From a bacterium (GTDB lineage Bacteria; Myxococcota_A; UBA9160; SZUA-336): 35,699 nucleotides of DNA. The notes below the pieces were generated by a model. It was not told where the DNA came from. It searched no databases and saw only the letters and a list, made by a program, of their open reading frames with translations. Position numbers and translations under genes: made by a program. This document shows, in pieces, positions 1-8,055 of the stretch (positions are counted from its first letter, which is position 1; every line of letters starts with the position of its first letter). The DNA lies in contig JAAELY010000192.1 in assembly GCA_024226335.1 (NCBI GenBank), positions 1 to 35,699 on the forward strand, given 5' to 3'.

Positions 1-301
1 CGAACGGCGCATTCCAACCCGCAGACTGCCGGGTGGGCGGAGTCACGAACTCTCTTACGCGTACTGAGTCCTGTGAACGGGTCAGATGGCCCTGTCGAGG
101 AAGACCCGGGGACTCGAAAGGCACATTCTTCGGACCACAACCCAAACCATCGGGCCTCTGCGGTCGATGTGAGCTGGCTCACAAATGAAATCCCGGACTG
201 CGTTTCCGTTGGCGAAGCGCAGCGTTCTCACTACTCTCTGCCCTGAGAAACGATGTGGCTCGAAGAGTCAACCTTGCATGTGGGCGCAGATGGGGGGAAC
301 G
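1..301. other. Leading non-coding stretch
   Basis: I see no convincing gene here. Open frames that cross it on either strand lack ribosome sites and have low-complexity Arg-rich translations. It must hold the promoter of the gene starting at 302. A weak candidate is TTGGCG at 209-214 with TACTCT at 232-237, 17 bases apart, but the -10 matches consensus at only three of six positions. Confidence 0.4.
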
Positions 302-745
302 ATGAGTCTTTTCTGGTATTTGCATCGGGGTCTTGTAGGGCGCTTCTTGCGCTCTGGAACGATCTCGCTTCTGGCACTCTCGATGATCGTCCTGGGACCG
401 GTGACGATGAGCGCGCGAGCGGGGATGGTATCGACTGAGTCGGTTCTCGAGGCCGAATCGCTCGATGCGCGCGCGCGGATTCACGAACTCGTCGATCGCG
501 AGAGAGTTAGAAGTGAACTCGAGGCGTTGGGCGTCGAACACGCCGAAGCGCACGCGCGCATCGATGCTCTGTCCGATCTGGAACTCGCCGCGGTCGCTGG
601 GCAGCTCGACAGATTGCCCGCGGGTGGGGGAGGGCTCGGCAGTGTGCTCCTGGCCGGGGTCGTCATCTTCATCGTTTTGATCGTAACCGACTCGTTCGGC
701 GTGACCGATCTGTTCCCGTGGGTGCACAAATACGAGTTGCAGTGA
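302..745 (+). CDS. PA2779 family protein (small exported/membrane protein)
   Basis: About 147 residues. The order is an N-terminal hydrophobic segment (residues ~18-37, ending in an ARA-type signal cleavage region), a charged helical middle with the family-like sequence ELEALGVEHAEAHARIDALS, a Gly-rich hinge (PAGGGGLG) and a C-terminal transmembrane helix. This is the usual PA2779 family pattern. ATG at 302 is preferred over an in-frame upstream ATG at 185 because GGGGGGAACG sits directly before it and the signal segment then lies at the N-terminus. It overlaps the next gene, a PA2778-type peptidase, which is its usual partner in other genomes. The biochemical role of the family is not established. 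Processing or transport of a small peptide with the peptidase is only inference. Confidence 0.8.
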   Translation: MSLFWYLHRGLVGRFLRSGTISLLALSMIVLGPVTMSARAGMVSTESVLEAESLDARARIHELVDRERVRSELEALGVEHAEAHARIDALSDLELAAVAGQLDRLPAGGGGLGSVLLAGVVIFIVLIVTDSFGVTDLFPWVHKYELQ

Positions 746-1725
746 CGCGAAACAGGGCCGAGCTCTGCAGATGGGCGATCCTCGGATGGCTCGTCTGTTG
801 TTCGGTACTGGCCTGCGCAACACCCGGAACGGATCGTCTGCTTCAGGAACCGGGTGGGTTTCCCGAGCAACTCGAACTGAAGGTACCCTTCGTCGCCCAG
901 CGCACCGATGAGTGTGGTCCCGCGGCCCTCGCGATGCTGCTTGCATGGAGCGGTACACCCGTGGACCTCGACGCCTTGGTCGCCGAAGTCATGGTTCCGG
1001 CGCGTTCAGGTAGCTTGCGTTCGGGGTTGATCGCGGGGGCGCGTCGCCGCGCACGCCTGGCCTACACGGTCAGGGGCATGGACGAACTCCTGCGCGAGCT
1101 GGTGGCCGGGCACCCGGTGCTGGTGTTGCAGAACAACGGACTCTCCTGGTTTCAGGTCTGGCACTACGCGGTCGTGATCGGTTACGACCTGACGGAAGCC
1201 AAGCTCATCCTGCACAGCGGAAGAAATGAATCGCGAAGGATTCCGCTGCGAACCTTCGAACGTACCTGGAGACGTTCGGATAGCTGGGGTCTGCTCGTGC
1301 TTCCGCCAGATCTCCTGCCGGTTACCGCACATCTTGATCGTTTGCTCGATGCGGTGCTCGGGCTCGAACGCGCCCAACACTTCGCAGAGGCGGAACGTGC
1401 CTATGAGGCGGTGTTGACGTACTGGCCGCAAAGCGGTGTGGCCTGGTTCGGTCTCGGGAATGCCCGCTACGCGAAAACGGATCTTATTGGTGCAGAGCAG
1501 GCGTTTCGCGCTGCGGTTGGGGTCGAGCCCGATCTTGAAGCGGCCTGGAACAATTTCGCGCAAGTACTGGCCGAGATGGGGCGACGCGGAGAAGCGCTCG
1601 CCGCTGTGCGGCGCGGGCTCTTGCTCAACGGACCTCGACACATGACCCTGAAGAAGACGCTGAGGGAAATCGAAAAGTCCGCCGCACCCGCGGTCCGGCC
1701 TCATGTCGGGGCAACGCTGCCCTGA
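742..1725 (+). CDS. PA2778 family cysteine peptidase, C39-like, with TPR tail
   Basis: About 327 residues from a GTG start whose GTGA overlaps the stop of the upstream gene, suggesting translational coupling. A GTG at 718 is the other in-frame option. From 742 the N-terminus is a short basic region, a hydrophobic stretch and a lipobox-like V-L-A-C (Cys25), so it is probably a lipoprotein. The peptidase fold is marked by DECGPAALAML (Cys58, nucleophile) and WHYAVVIGYD (His141), as in C39 bacteriocin-processing peptidases. The C-terminal part (~205-305) contains TPR-like helices (AERAYEAVLTYWPQSGVAWF and following repeats). The substrate is unknown. Pairing with a PA2779 protein is the normal neighbourhood of this family. 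Confidence 0.82.
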   Translation: MTRNRAELCRWAILGWLVCCSVLACATPGTDRLLQEPGGFPEQLELKVPFVAQRTDECGPAALAMLLAWSGTPVDLDALVAEVMVPARSGSLRSGLIAGARRRARLAYTVRGMDELLRELVAGHPVLVLQNNGLSWFQVWHYAVVIGYDLTEAKLILHSGRNESRRIPLRTFERTWRRSDSWGLLVLPPDLLPVTAHLDRLLDAVLGLERAQHFAEAERAYEAVLTYWPQSGVAWFGLGNARYAKTDLIGAEQAFRAAVGVEPDLEAAWNNFAQVLAEMGRRGEALAAVRRGLLLNGPRHMTLKKTLREIEKSAAPAVRPHVGATLP

Positions 1726-1788
1726 AAGTCGTGACGAATGGACCCCGTGCGGTTCTGTCGATGCGGCGCAAGAGCCGGTTTCGTCCCG

Positions 1789-1794
1789 TATAAT
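1789..1794 (+). promoter_or_regulatory. TATAAT -10-like hexamer upstream of the serine hydrolase
   Basis: A perfect TATAAT followed by GCG lies in the 192-base gap before the gene at 1918. I find no good -35 hexamer 16-18 bases upstream, so this is only a candidate. The same nine bases, TATAATGCG, recur at 3421 before the acyl-CoA synthetase. Confidence 0.3.
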
Positions 1795-1917
1795 GCGATT
1801 CGTACCTTGGAAACACCTATCGTTTGACCCGCTTCCCGCTCTCGACATTTCTTCTGGAATTCGATTGCAGCCGGATTCTTTTCCGGTAGCCGCGGTGGCG
1901 GATCAGGAGGTTCGAGA

Positions 1918-3138
1918 ATGCGCATTCGTCCGGAAGACGTCGGACTATCGAGTGAACGACTGGCCAGGATCGATGAGCATCTAAAACGGCGATATCTCGA
2001 TTCACACAAGATCGCCGGTGCTCTGACCCTCGTGGCCCGCAGGGAGCAGGTGGCCTACCTCTCTTCGGTGGGCATGATGGATATCGAGCGCGCCAAGCCG
2101 ATGGCTGACGACACGATCTTCCGCATCTACTCGATGAGCAAGCCGATCACTTCGGTGGCTTTGATGATGCTCTACGAACACGGGCAGTTCTCGCTCGAGG
2201 ATCCTGTACACAGATTCATCCCTTCCTGGAAGAACCTGCGCGTCTACCAGGCCGGAAACCATCCGAATTTCCTGAGCCAGCCCGTTGAACGCCCCATGTC
2301 GATCCGCGATCTGCTCTCGCATATGTCGGGACTCACGTACGGATTCATGGAGCGCACCAATGTGGATGCGGCCTATCGCAAGCTCGGCATTGGAGATCCC
2401 GACGAAGTTGCGACTTTGCAAGACATGATCGATCGGCTGGCCGAACTACCGCTGGAATTTCCCCCGGGGTCGGCCTGGAACTACTCAGTGGCGACCGATG
2501 TGTGCGGATACCTCGTGGAAGTGATTTCCGGGCAGCGCTTCGATCGCTATCTCGCCGAGAAGATCTTTGAACCACTCGGCATGGTCGATACCGGGTTTAC
2601 TGTTCCCGAAGACAAACGGGACCGCTTCGCGGCAAATTACGCACGTCGTCGCGACAAATCGCTCAAACTCGAAGACGATCCCGCGACGAGTCCATATTCG
2701 GGCGAGAAGACGTTCTTCTCGGGCGGCGGCGGGCTCGTTTCGACCGCAGCGGACTATCTGCGATTCTGCCGCATGCTGATCCGGGGCGGTGAACTCGATG
2801 GCGAACGTCTGCTGGGTCGCAAAACGATCGAACTCATGACCCAGAACCACCTGCCGGGTGGCGTGGATCTGACCCGGGTTGCGACCGGCAGCTTCAGTGA
2901 AACTACCTATGACGGTGTGGGTTTCGGTCTCGGGTTTTCGGTGACGCTCGACCCCGTGAGTGCGCATACAGTTGGCTCCGCGGGTGAGTACGCCTGGGGT
3001 GGCGCGGCCAGCACTGCATTCTGGATCGATCCCGCCGAGGAACTGATCGTGATTTTCTTGACCCAGTTCATGCCCTCGGGAACATTCAACTTTCGCGGGC
3101 AACTCAAGCAGTTGATCTATCCGGCAATCATCGACTAG
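1918..3138 (+). CDS. Serine hydrolase, class C beta-lactamase fold (EstB-like esterase)
   Basis: A 406-residue protein of the beta-lactamase/penicillin-binding-protein superfamily (Pfam Beta-lactamase). The catalytic SxxK is S72-M-S-K75. The second motif is Tyr189 in WNYSVATD. The third is the W-G-G at 360-362 (AWGGAAST), which replaces the KTG of true beta-lactamases and is typical of EstB-type esterases and related carboxylesterases/transesterases. No signal peptide is visible, so it is probably cytoplasmic and an esterase rather than an antibiotic-resistance enzyme. The start is supported by an AGGAGG about eight bases before the ATG. The acyl-CoA synthetase downstream on the same strand would fit a role in ester or lipid catabolism, which is inference from context. 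The substrate cannot be read from the sequence. Confidence 0.88.
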   Translation: MRIRPEDVGLSSERLARIDEHLKRRYLDSHKIAGALTLVARREQVAYLSSVGMMDIERAKPMADDTIFRIYSMSKPITSVALMMLYEHGQFSLEDPVHRFIPSWKNLRVYQAGNHPNFLSQPVERPMSIRDLLSHMSGLTYGFMERTNVDAAYRKLGIGDPDEVATLQDMIDRLAELPLEFPPGSAWNYSVATDVCGYLVEVISGQRFDRYLAEKIFEPLGMVDTGFTVPEDKRDRFAANYARRRDKSLKLEDDPATSPYSGEKTFFSGGGGLVSTAADYLRFCRMLIRGGELDGERLLGRKTIELMTQNHLPGGVDLTRVATGSFSETTYDGVGFGLGFSVTLDPVSAHTVGSAGEYAWGGAASTAFWIDPAEELIVIFLTQFMPSGTFNFRGQLKQLIYPAIID

Positions 3139-3166
3139 CGGGAATCGGGCGCGCCCGAATTTCCCG
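3139..3166 (+). terminator. Hairpin after the serine hydrolase gene
   Basis: It begins at the base after the stop codon. CGGGAA (3139-3144) pairs with TTCCCG (3161-3166), and inside them TCGGGCG pairs with CGCCCGA (3145-3158). There is no clear T tract, so it may be a weak terminator or an mRNA-stabilising hairpin. Confidence 0.45.
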
Positions 3167-3324
3167 AATCCGCGATGAGAACCTCGCACCCGCATCAGGG
3201 GCGCGAACTGTCGCCTCCTGACCCAGGTGTCCCCCCCTGCGAAACATTCGTCTGGCTGGGTGGAAATCACCGAGTTGAAAGCGTTTCGCGCGAGTGCGAT
3301 CCATTGTCTTCGAGGGCTGAAGAC

Positions 3325-3390
3325 ATGCGCATTCTACTGATCGCAATCTGGGTCACAGTGTTGGCGATCGGCCTCTGGGGTCGCGCCTGA
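3325..3390 (+). CDS. Possible 21-residue membrane peptide
   Basis: This very short frame codes for 21 residues, nearly all hydrophobic: MRILL then an Ile/Val/Leu/Trp-rich helix, ending GLWGRA. It starts with an ATG eight bases after GAGGG (3312-3316), a good ribosome site. It lies alone in the 447-base gap between the hydrolase and the acyl-CoA synthetase. I do not recognise it. A single transmembrane helix with one basic residue near each end fits the known class of bacterial small membrane proteins, but a frame this short can also arise by chance. Confidence 0.3.
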   Translation: MRILLIAIWVTVLAIGLWGRA

Positions 3391-3420
3391 CTCGAGCCGG
3401 ACGAGATCTCGTCGACCGTC

Positions 3421-3426
3421 TATAAT
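3421..3426 (+). promoter_or_regulatory. TATAAT -10-like hexamer upstream of the acyl-CoA synthetase
   Basis: A perfect TATAAT followed by GCG, 160 bases before the start at 3586. No convincing -35 is present. It is the second copy of the TATAATGCG also seen at 1789, which makes a shared promoter type plausible but unproven. Confidence 0.3.
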
Positions 3427-3585
3427 GCGCGCACGGCGGGTCGAGTCGACTCGGCCGCTCCAGAAAGTACTCCACGAACCTCAGATCCCGCTTTCTTCTC
3501 GTGAGTTCACTCCCGGGTCGGGTATCGAACGAGGCATGGAGTTCCAGTGCGGCGAATTCATGTTCGTCGCGGGGGGCGATGTCGC

Positions 3586-5202
3586 ATGGAGTTCAATCTC
3601 GCGGATATGTTCGAGAATGCGGTCGACGCCTTTGGCGACCGCGATTGCGTGGTGGCGGAAGGCAAACGGTCGACCTACGCACAGATGGAAGCGCGGGCGA
3701 ATCGTCTCGCGCATCATCTCGCCTCTCATGGGATCGAGCCCGGCGACCACGTCGGTATCTACGCCTACAACTCCGTGGAGTGGGTCGAGACGCTCTGGGC
3801 CGTCTTCAAGATCCGCGCGGTCTGGATCAACATCAACTATCGCTACGTCGAAGACGAATTGCGGTATCTGTTCGACAATGCTGATCTCAAGGCGCTGATC
3901 TACGCACGCGAGTTTGGACCGCGCATCGCGGCCGTGCGCGACTCCCTGCCGTTTCTTCAGCATGCGATCGTGCTCGAGGATGGCAGCGGCGCCGAAGCAC
4001 CGGCCCTGGATTCGATCGATTTCGAAGCGGCCGTGGCTGAGGGTTCACCCGAGCGGGACTTTGCCCCGCGTTCCGCTGATGATCGGTACATCATCTACAC
4101 CGGTGGCACGACCGGCTTGCCCAAGGGTGTGGTCTGGAGACACGAAGATGTGTTCTTCGCTCTGGGAGGAGGGAATGATCCGGCGACGGGTGTGCGCGCC
4201 GCGCATCCGGGAATCATGGTCGAGCGAGATGCCGGCCCTGCGACGTTTTTGCCGATCGCCCCGCTGATGCACGGAGCCACTCAGTGGTCGGTCATGGGAG
4301 GGGCTCTGGTCGGTCGCAAGAACGTCCTGGTCGCGAAATTCGATCCGCCCGAAATCTGGCGTCTGGTAGAGGCCGAGAAGGTCAATGGCATCATGATCAC
4401 CGGCGACGCGATGGGCCGTCCGATGATCGAAGCGCTTCACGAGGGCGGACCGACACGAGACCTGAGTTCCTTTTCGGTGCTGGTGAGCAGCGCTGCGATC
4501 TTCTCTCCGACGGTGAAGGATGACTTCTTCCGCTACTTCCCGAACCTGATCATCACCGATAGCATTGGAGCCTCAGAGAGCGGAAACAATGGCATGGTGA
4601 TCGTGACAAAAGGCAACTCGGCGATGTTGGGCGGGGGGCCGACAGTCAAGGCGGGTCCCGGTACGACGGTGCTGAACGACGACCTGGAACCCGTTATCCC
4701 AGGGGACGGCGTAGTCGGCAAGCTTGCGCGCTCCGGTGATATCCCGATCGAGTATTACAAGGATCCGGAGAAATCTGCGCAGACGTTCGTGACCAAGGGA
4801 AGCCAACGCTATTCCATCCCCGGTGATTTTGCCCGAATGGAGGCAGATGGCACAATCACGCTGCTCGGCCGGGGTTCGGTTTCGATCAACTCTGGCGGAG
4901 AGAAGATCTACCCAGAAGAAGTCGAGGCTGCGATCAAATCGCACTCCGATGCATATGACGCTGTCGTGGTGGGCGTGCCCGACGATCGATGGGGAAGTCG
5001 TGTGGCAGCGGTCGTACAGCCCCGAGAGGGTTCGACTCTGAGCCTCGATTCGATCCAGGAGCACTGTCGCAAGCACATAGCGGGTTACAAGGTGCCCCGC
5101 GAACTGCATATCGTGGCAGAAATCTGCCGTTCACCCAGCGGCAAGCCCGATTATCGCTGGGCAAAGGCCATCGCAACGGGCGAGGCGAGCTACTCGCCGT
5201 AG
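3586..5202 (+). CDS. Acyl-CoA synthetase (AMP-forming, FadD family)
   Basis: About 538 residues of the ANL adenylating superfamily. It should activate a carboxylic acid with ATP to an acyl-adenylate and then to acyl-CoA in the cytoplasm. The phosphate-binding signature is at ~170-180 (YTGGTTGLPKG), followed by VVWRHEDVF, as in the FadD17/FadD19-like branch that acts on bulky acyl chains such as steroid side chains. SGGEKIYPEEVE at ~436-447 is the hinge/A8 region, and the catalytic Lys motif SPSGKPDYRWAK lies near residue 519. ATG at 3586 begins the family-like MEFNLADMFE; the earlier in-frame GTG at 3547 adds an Arg-rich leader without support. Substrate assignment is inference. Confidence 0.9.
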   Translation: MEFNLADMFENAVDAFGDRDCVVAEGKRSTYAQMEARANRLAHHLASHGIEPGDHVGIYAYNSVEWVETLWAVFKIRAVWININYRYVEDELRYLFDNADLKALIYAREFGPRIAAVRDSLPFLQHAIVLEDGSGAEAPALDSIDFEAAVAEGSPERDFAPRSADDRYIIYTGGTTGLPKGVVWRHEDVFFALGGGNDPATGVRAAHPGIMVERDAGPATFLPIAPLMHGATQWSVMGGALVGRKNVLVAKFDPPEIWRLVEAEKVNGIMITGDAMGRPMIEALHEGGPTRDLSSFSVLVSSAAIFSPTVKDDFFRYFPNLIITDSIGASESGNNGMVIVTKGNSAMLGGGPTVKAGPGTTVLNDDLEPVIPGDGVVGKLARSGDIPIEYYKDPEKSAQTFVTKGSQRYSIPGDFARMEADGTITLLGRGSVSINSGGEKIYPEEVEAAIKSHSDAYDAVVVGVPDDRWGSRVAAVVQPREGSTLSLDSIQEHCRKHIAGYKVPRELHIVAEICRSPSGKPDYRWAKAIATGEASYSP

Positions 5203-5393
5203 CGTTCTTTCAGCCTGGCCGCGTGCTCGGCCCTGTCCGTTCTCTCCAGGCGCTCCAGGTAAGCGGGCAGATGACCCCGGACGTGCCATGGACCTCCCTC
5301 GGTCAGCACGGTGTGCATCGGATCCACTCCGGTGGGATGGTCGCGCATTGCATCACCATGCCAGCGGTCGAGTTCCCCGAGTGCCCGGCCGGC
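5190..5393 (-). pseudogene. C-terminal fragment of a sulfatase-like gene
   Basis: Read on the minus strand from an in-frame TAG at 5394-5396 down to a TAG at 5190-5192, there are 67 codons with natural protein composition. They include GELDRWHGDAM, the phrase VLTEGGPWHVRGHLPAYLER and an end in LKERYGE. From memory, a Gly-Gly-Pro-Trp/Phe-His-x-Arg-Gly-x-Leu-x-x-Tyr ending is typical of the C-terminus of a sulfatase subfamily. There is no start codon with a ribosome site, and the upstream part is cut off where the IS200-like sequence begins (~5400). It ends convergently, overlapping the stop of the acyl-CoA synthetase by about 13 bases. It may be the missing tail of the broken sulfatase at 8052-8765; that link is inference. 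Confidence 0.4.
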
Positions 5394-5399
5394 CTAGAC

Positions 5400-5759
5400 C
5401 AAGAAGGGAGACACCCCGGCTTTGCCGGGGAGGCATTCAGAGTTTGACAGTTCCGGGATTCGTCGGGAGAACTCCCGAGCGTGGACCGTGCAAAGCATCA
5501 CGCAAGGGAGACTCCATTGACGAGAAGAGGAAGTCTAAACCACACGGCGTGGGAGTGTAAGTGTCACGTCGTGTTCATTCCGAAGTACCGGAAGAAGACG
5601 ATCTACGGGACGGTACGTGTGGAACTGGGAACGGTGTTTCGCCGTTTGGCCGAGCAACGCGAAAGCTGGATCGAGGAAGGCCATCTTCAGGCTGACCATG
5701 TGCACATGATGATCTCGATTTCACCAAAGTATTCGGTGTCCCAAGTGACCGGTTACTAA
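5400..5759 (+). mobile_element. IS200/IS605-family element remnant
   Basis: The left side contains a perfect hairpin, CCCCGGC-TTT-GCCGGGG (5414-5430), like the subterminal hairpins recognised by Y1 transposases, and a second inverted repeat, TCGGGAG-AA-CTCCCGA (5463-5478). The transposase frame follows at 5517. The element loses its right part near 5759: no second half of the gene and no right-end hairpin is visible. The exact left end is uncertain by perhaps 10-20 bases. No accessory tnpB is present. Confidence 0.7.
5517..5759 (+). pseudogene. tnpA: Truncated IS200/IS605 Y1 transposase (TnpA)
   Basis: About 80 residues from a TTG start preceded by AAGGGAG. The frame matches the N-terminal half of TnpA: SLNHTAWECKCHVVFIPKYR near the start, then the HUH metal/nuclease motif DHVHMMISI and the following SPKYSVSQV. 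In complete proteins (usually ~130-150 residues) this is followed by the IKGKSA-type helix and the catalytic tyrosine. Here the frame diverges after SQV, giving TGY and a stop, so the catalytic Tyr is missing and the protein cannot transpose. Spelling around the start (LTRRGSLNH) also suggests small changes relative to intact copies. Confidence 0.85.
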
Positions 5760-5847
5760 CGGATAGGGAGCATAATGGGGGCTTCGGGGTTCTGATAAGG
5801 GTCTTGTTTGCACAGAGACACGCTTCGGCGCGGGCGTCTCGTGCCGC

Positions 5848-7827
5848 TCATGTGGGCACGCCGAGGGCGAGCAGGCCCCCGCCCTGGGCCCGGCGTAGTT
5901 GATCCGCGGCGACGATGAAGCGCTCCGCGTGGGCGACGGGGACAAGCACCAATCGCCTCACGTCCTCGCGATCTTCCCACGGCACAGTGGAAAGCACATA
6001 TCCAGGGTGCGATGCGAGCTCCAGCACGCGCCCTTCGCCGTCGCAGTCCGGCGTTGCATCCTCCGCCACTGCGCCAGCTCCCACGGCACGAGCGGCCGCA
6101 ACGAACTCGTCGCCGAAGACGAGCGCTGCATCGTGATTCCGCGCAACCAGGATCAGAGTGCTGTCGCGCACGCCCCAGACGAGATCGCGGTCAAGGATCG
6201 GTGAGAGGGTCCTGTCGTCGTTGAGGACGAACCGCTGTTCCGCCTCGCCGCTGTGGGGCCAGAGGTCCACGTCGCGGCTGGCGAAGGGCTCGCACTGGAC
6301 CGCCTGGCGCGGCTGGTCGGCGAGCCGGAGAACTCCGTCCGGCTCGAAGTGCACCACGATCGCATGGCCGACCGTTCCGACGCTCAGGTGCTGCCAATCC
6401 CTTCCCCGGAAAACGCCCTTCTCATGGGGCGAGCGAACGATCGCCTTCCCTGCATGCACACCGCCCAGGGAGAGGGGCACGGGCAGAGCGGAAGGAGCGC
6501 GTTGGCCCGTGACAGGCGTGGCCGAAACGTCCATGCGAAGGCGCAGTCGTTCCCGGTCGTTCAGATAGTTGGCCAGCACGACTTCGCCGCTCTTGGAAGC
6601 GCCGAGGACGAAGCCTCGCCAGGACTCCCAGGACGGCTGGATCGTGCCATCCCAGTTGACCACGAAGTGTGTGCGCTCCACCCGGGCCGGGAGGTTGCGA
6701 TGCACGGCGACGAGCATGCCCAACCCGGGCCGTCCTTCTACACGGCGCACTTCGCGGACCGGGGCGCACCCCTCGAAACCGTCTCGCACGATCTCCTCCG
6801 CAAGAGGCGCGCTCTTGAACGCTCGAGCCGCGATCTGCACGAGCGTCCGGTACGTCGGACCCAGATCCTCGGCGTCCACCATCCGCTCGCGCAGCGTCGC
6901 CCGGAGGTCGCCCTCGAAATCCGCCGACATCCTGCAGCGCTCGGCATCCAGCCGCAGAGCGAAGACGTCACGCCCCGATGCGGGCAACCCGCACTCGACC
7001 AGATACGCCCGGACGAACACGTCCCTCTGCTCGTTCGTCCTGCAGAAGCGGTCCATCGAGAAGGCGATGTCCTGGATCGCGGAACTCACGCACGCACTCT
7101 CCAAGTCCACAAGCTTGAGGCCGTCTCCATCCCGGACGAGATTGCCGTGATGGACGTCCCCATGGATCGTGACGAGACTGGATCCGGCCTCGGTGATGGG
7201 CGACGGACCGGCCTCAATCCAGCGGCGTTGCCACTCGGGTGGGATCGACTCGAAGAAATGCTGCGGCATCGAGGCGAATCTCCAGATGTACGAGGTACGC
7301 GACGCCTCGCGCAGAGCCGGATAGCGCTCGCACTTTCGGCTGCGGATCTCGTCGTACCAGGTCGGCTCGATGGCATGCACGCGCGCAATCAGCCGCCCGA
7401 CCTCCTCGCAGAGGTCGAGGTCGGGCGCGATCGAAGGGTTGCAACCGGCCCACTCCTCGACGAACCACTCGCGCTGGGGATCCTCGGCGATCCGGCAAGG
7501 ACCCAGCCCGGCATCGGCGAAGCGTTCCTGGGCCAATCGCATCCGATCGAAGAAGATCGGTTCCGCGGCCGCGGGGCAGAAGAACTCGTGCACGACATGC
7601 AGTGCCACCGGACGGGCGAGCGGCTCCGCCTGGTTCGTCAGCCGGTGTACCTTTCCTCCCGCACGCCCGCTGAAGTCCTCGACGCAGACGTCCGCGGCGC
7701 GAACAGACTCCCACCCTGCGAGCCGGCCGCGCAGTGCGTCCGCCATGGTCGCGGCGATCGCATCCGGATCTTCGCGCCAAGGCCTCGAGCGTGAGTTAGG
7801 GCGTTCCGGATCCTTCGATGCAACCAT
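5848..7827 (-). CDS. Choline/aminoglycoside kinase-like protein with C-terminal beta-rich domain
   Basis: A 659-residue intact frame. Residues ~25-330 look like the APH/choline-ethanolamine kinase fold: the HGD catalytic loop appears as IHGDVHHGNLV, the metal-binding segment as LVDLESA, and AGLGPCRIAED...WFVEEWAG plus LIARVHAIEPTWYDEI match the choline-kinase-like lobe. It should transfer phosphate from ATP to a small hydroxyl compound; the substrate is unknown. Residues ~350-659 are a second, beta-rich region not normal for this family. Phrases such as EQRFVLNDDRTLSPILD and HPGYVLST recall ricin-type beta-trefoil or AbfB-like repeats, but this is a weak resemblance. It sits among pseudogenes; its start is three bases from the stop of the cyclase stub upstream. 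ATG at 7746 is an alternative start. Confidence 0.72.
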   Translation of the reverse strand: MVASKDPERPNSRSRPWREDPDAIAATMADALRGRLAGWESVRAADVCVEDFSGRAGGKVHRLTNQAEPLARPVALHVVHEFFCPAAAEPIFFDRMRLAQERFADAGLGPCRIAEDPQREWFVEEWAGCNPSIAPDLDLCEEVGRLIARVHAIEPTWYDEIRSRKCERYPALREASRTSYIWRFASMPQHFFESIPPEWQRRWIEAGPSPITEAGSSLVTIHGDVHHGNLVRDGDGLKLVDLESACVSSAIQDIAFSMDRFCRTNEQRDVFVRAYLVECGLPASGRDVFALRLDAERCRMSADFEGDLRATLRERMVDAEDLGPTYRTLVQIAARAFKSAPLAEEIVRDGFEGCAPVREVRRVEGRPGLGMLVAVHRNLPARVERTHFVVNWDGTIQPSWESWRGFVLGASKSGEVVLANYLNDRERLRLRMDVSATPVTGQRAPSALPVPLSLGGVHAGKAIVRSPHEKGVFRGRDWQHLSVGTVGHAIVVHFEPDGVLRLADQPRQAVQCEPFASRDVDLWPHSGEAEQRFVLNDDRTLSPILDRDLVWGVRDSTLILVARNHDAALVFGDEFVAAARAVGAGAVAEDATPDCDGEGRVLELASHPGYVLSTVPWEDREDVRRLVLVPVAHAERFIVAADQLRRAQGGGLLALGVPT

Positions 7828-7830
7828 GGG

Positions 7831-8055
7831 TCACCGGCCGGCGGTTGGCCGGCTCCGCCTTCTCGTAGATGGCCCCTCGGAAAAGAAGCGCTCGAGGATC
7901 GCGTGCCACTGCTCGGCGCCGAGCTGCTCGGCCAGCTCCATCGAGCTCTTTACGTCGGCAAGCAGGATGGTCACCTGCTTGCACTCGCCCTCCAGCGTGG
8001 ACTTCGATTGCAGGATCCGGTCTGCGAGGTGACGCGGCGTTATCACTTTCTTCAT
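7831..8055 (-). pseudogene. N-terminal stub of a class III adenylate/guanylate cyclase
   Basis: The first ~58 codons match the entry to a class III nucleotide cyclase domain: TPRHLADRIL, LEGECKQVTILLADVKSSMELAEQLG (first metal Asp at ~34) and WHAILERFF. Intact proteins of this kind then continue with the VHRFEGTVNQ and GDGIMALFGAP segments and often AAA/TPR regions. Here the frame turns to unrelated SEGPSTRRRSRP and stops, so the second metal Asp and all substrate-binding residues are gone. The ATG overlaps the stop of the sulfatase remnant upstream (ATGA) and has GAGGATCGAGGC before it. It is a deletion remnant, almost certainly without cyclase activity. Confidence 0.8.

Noticed and set aside
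179-958. A 259-codon minus-strand frame at the left end
   Set aside because: It overlaps the PA2779/PA2778 pair and its translation is Arg/Pro/His-rich, as expected for a shadow of GC-rich coding DNA.
6253-7794. A 513-codon open frame on the plus strand
   Set aside because: It is antisense to the kinase-like gene, has Arg/His-rich composition and no ribosome site. The minus strand shows clear kinase motifs.
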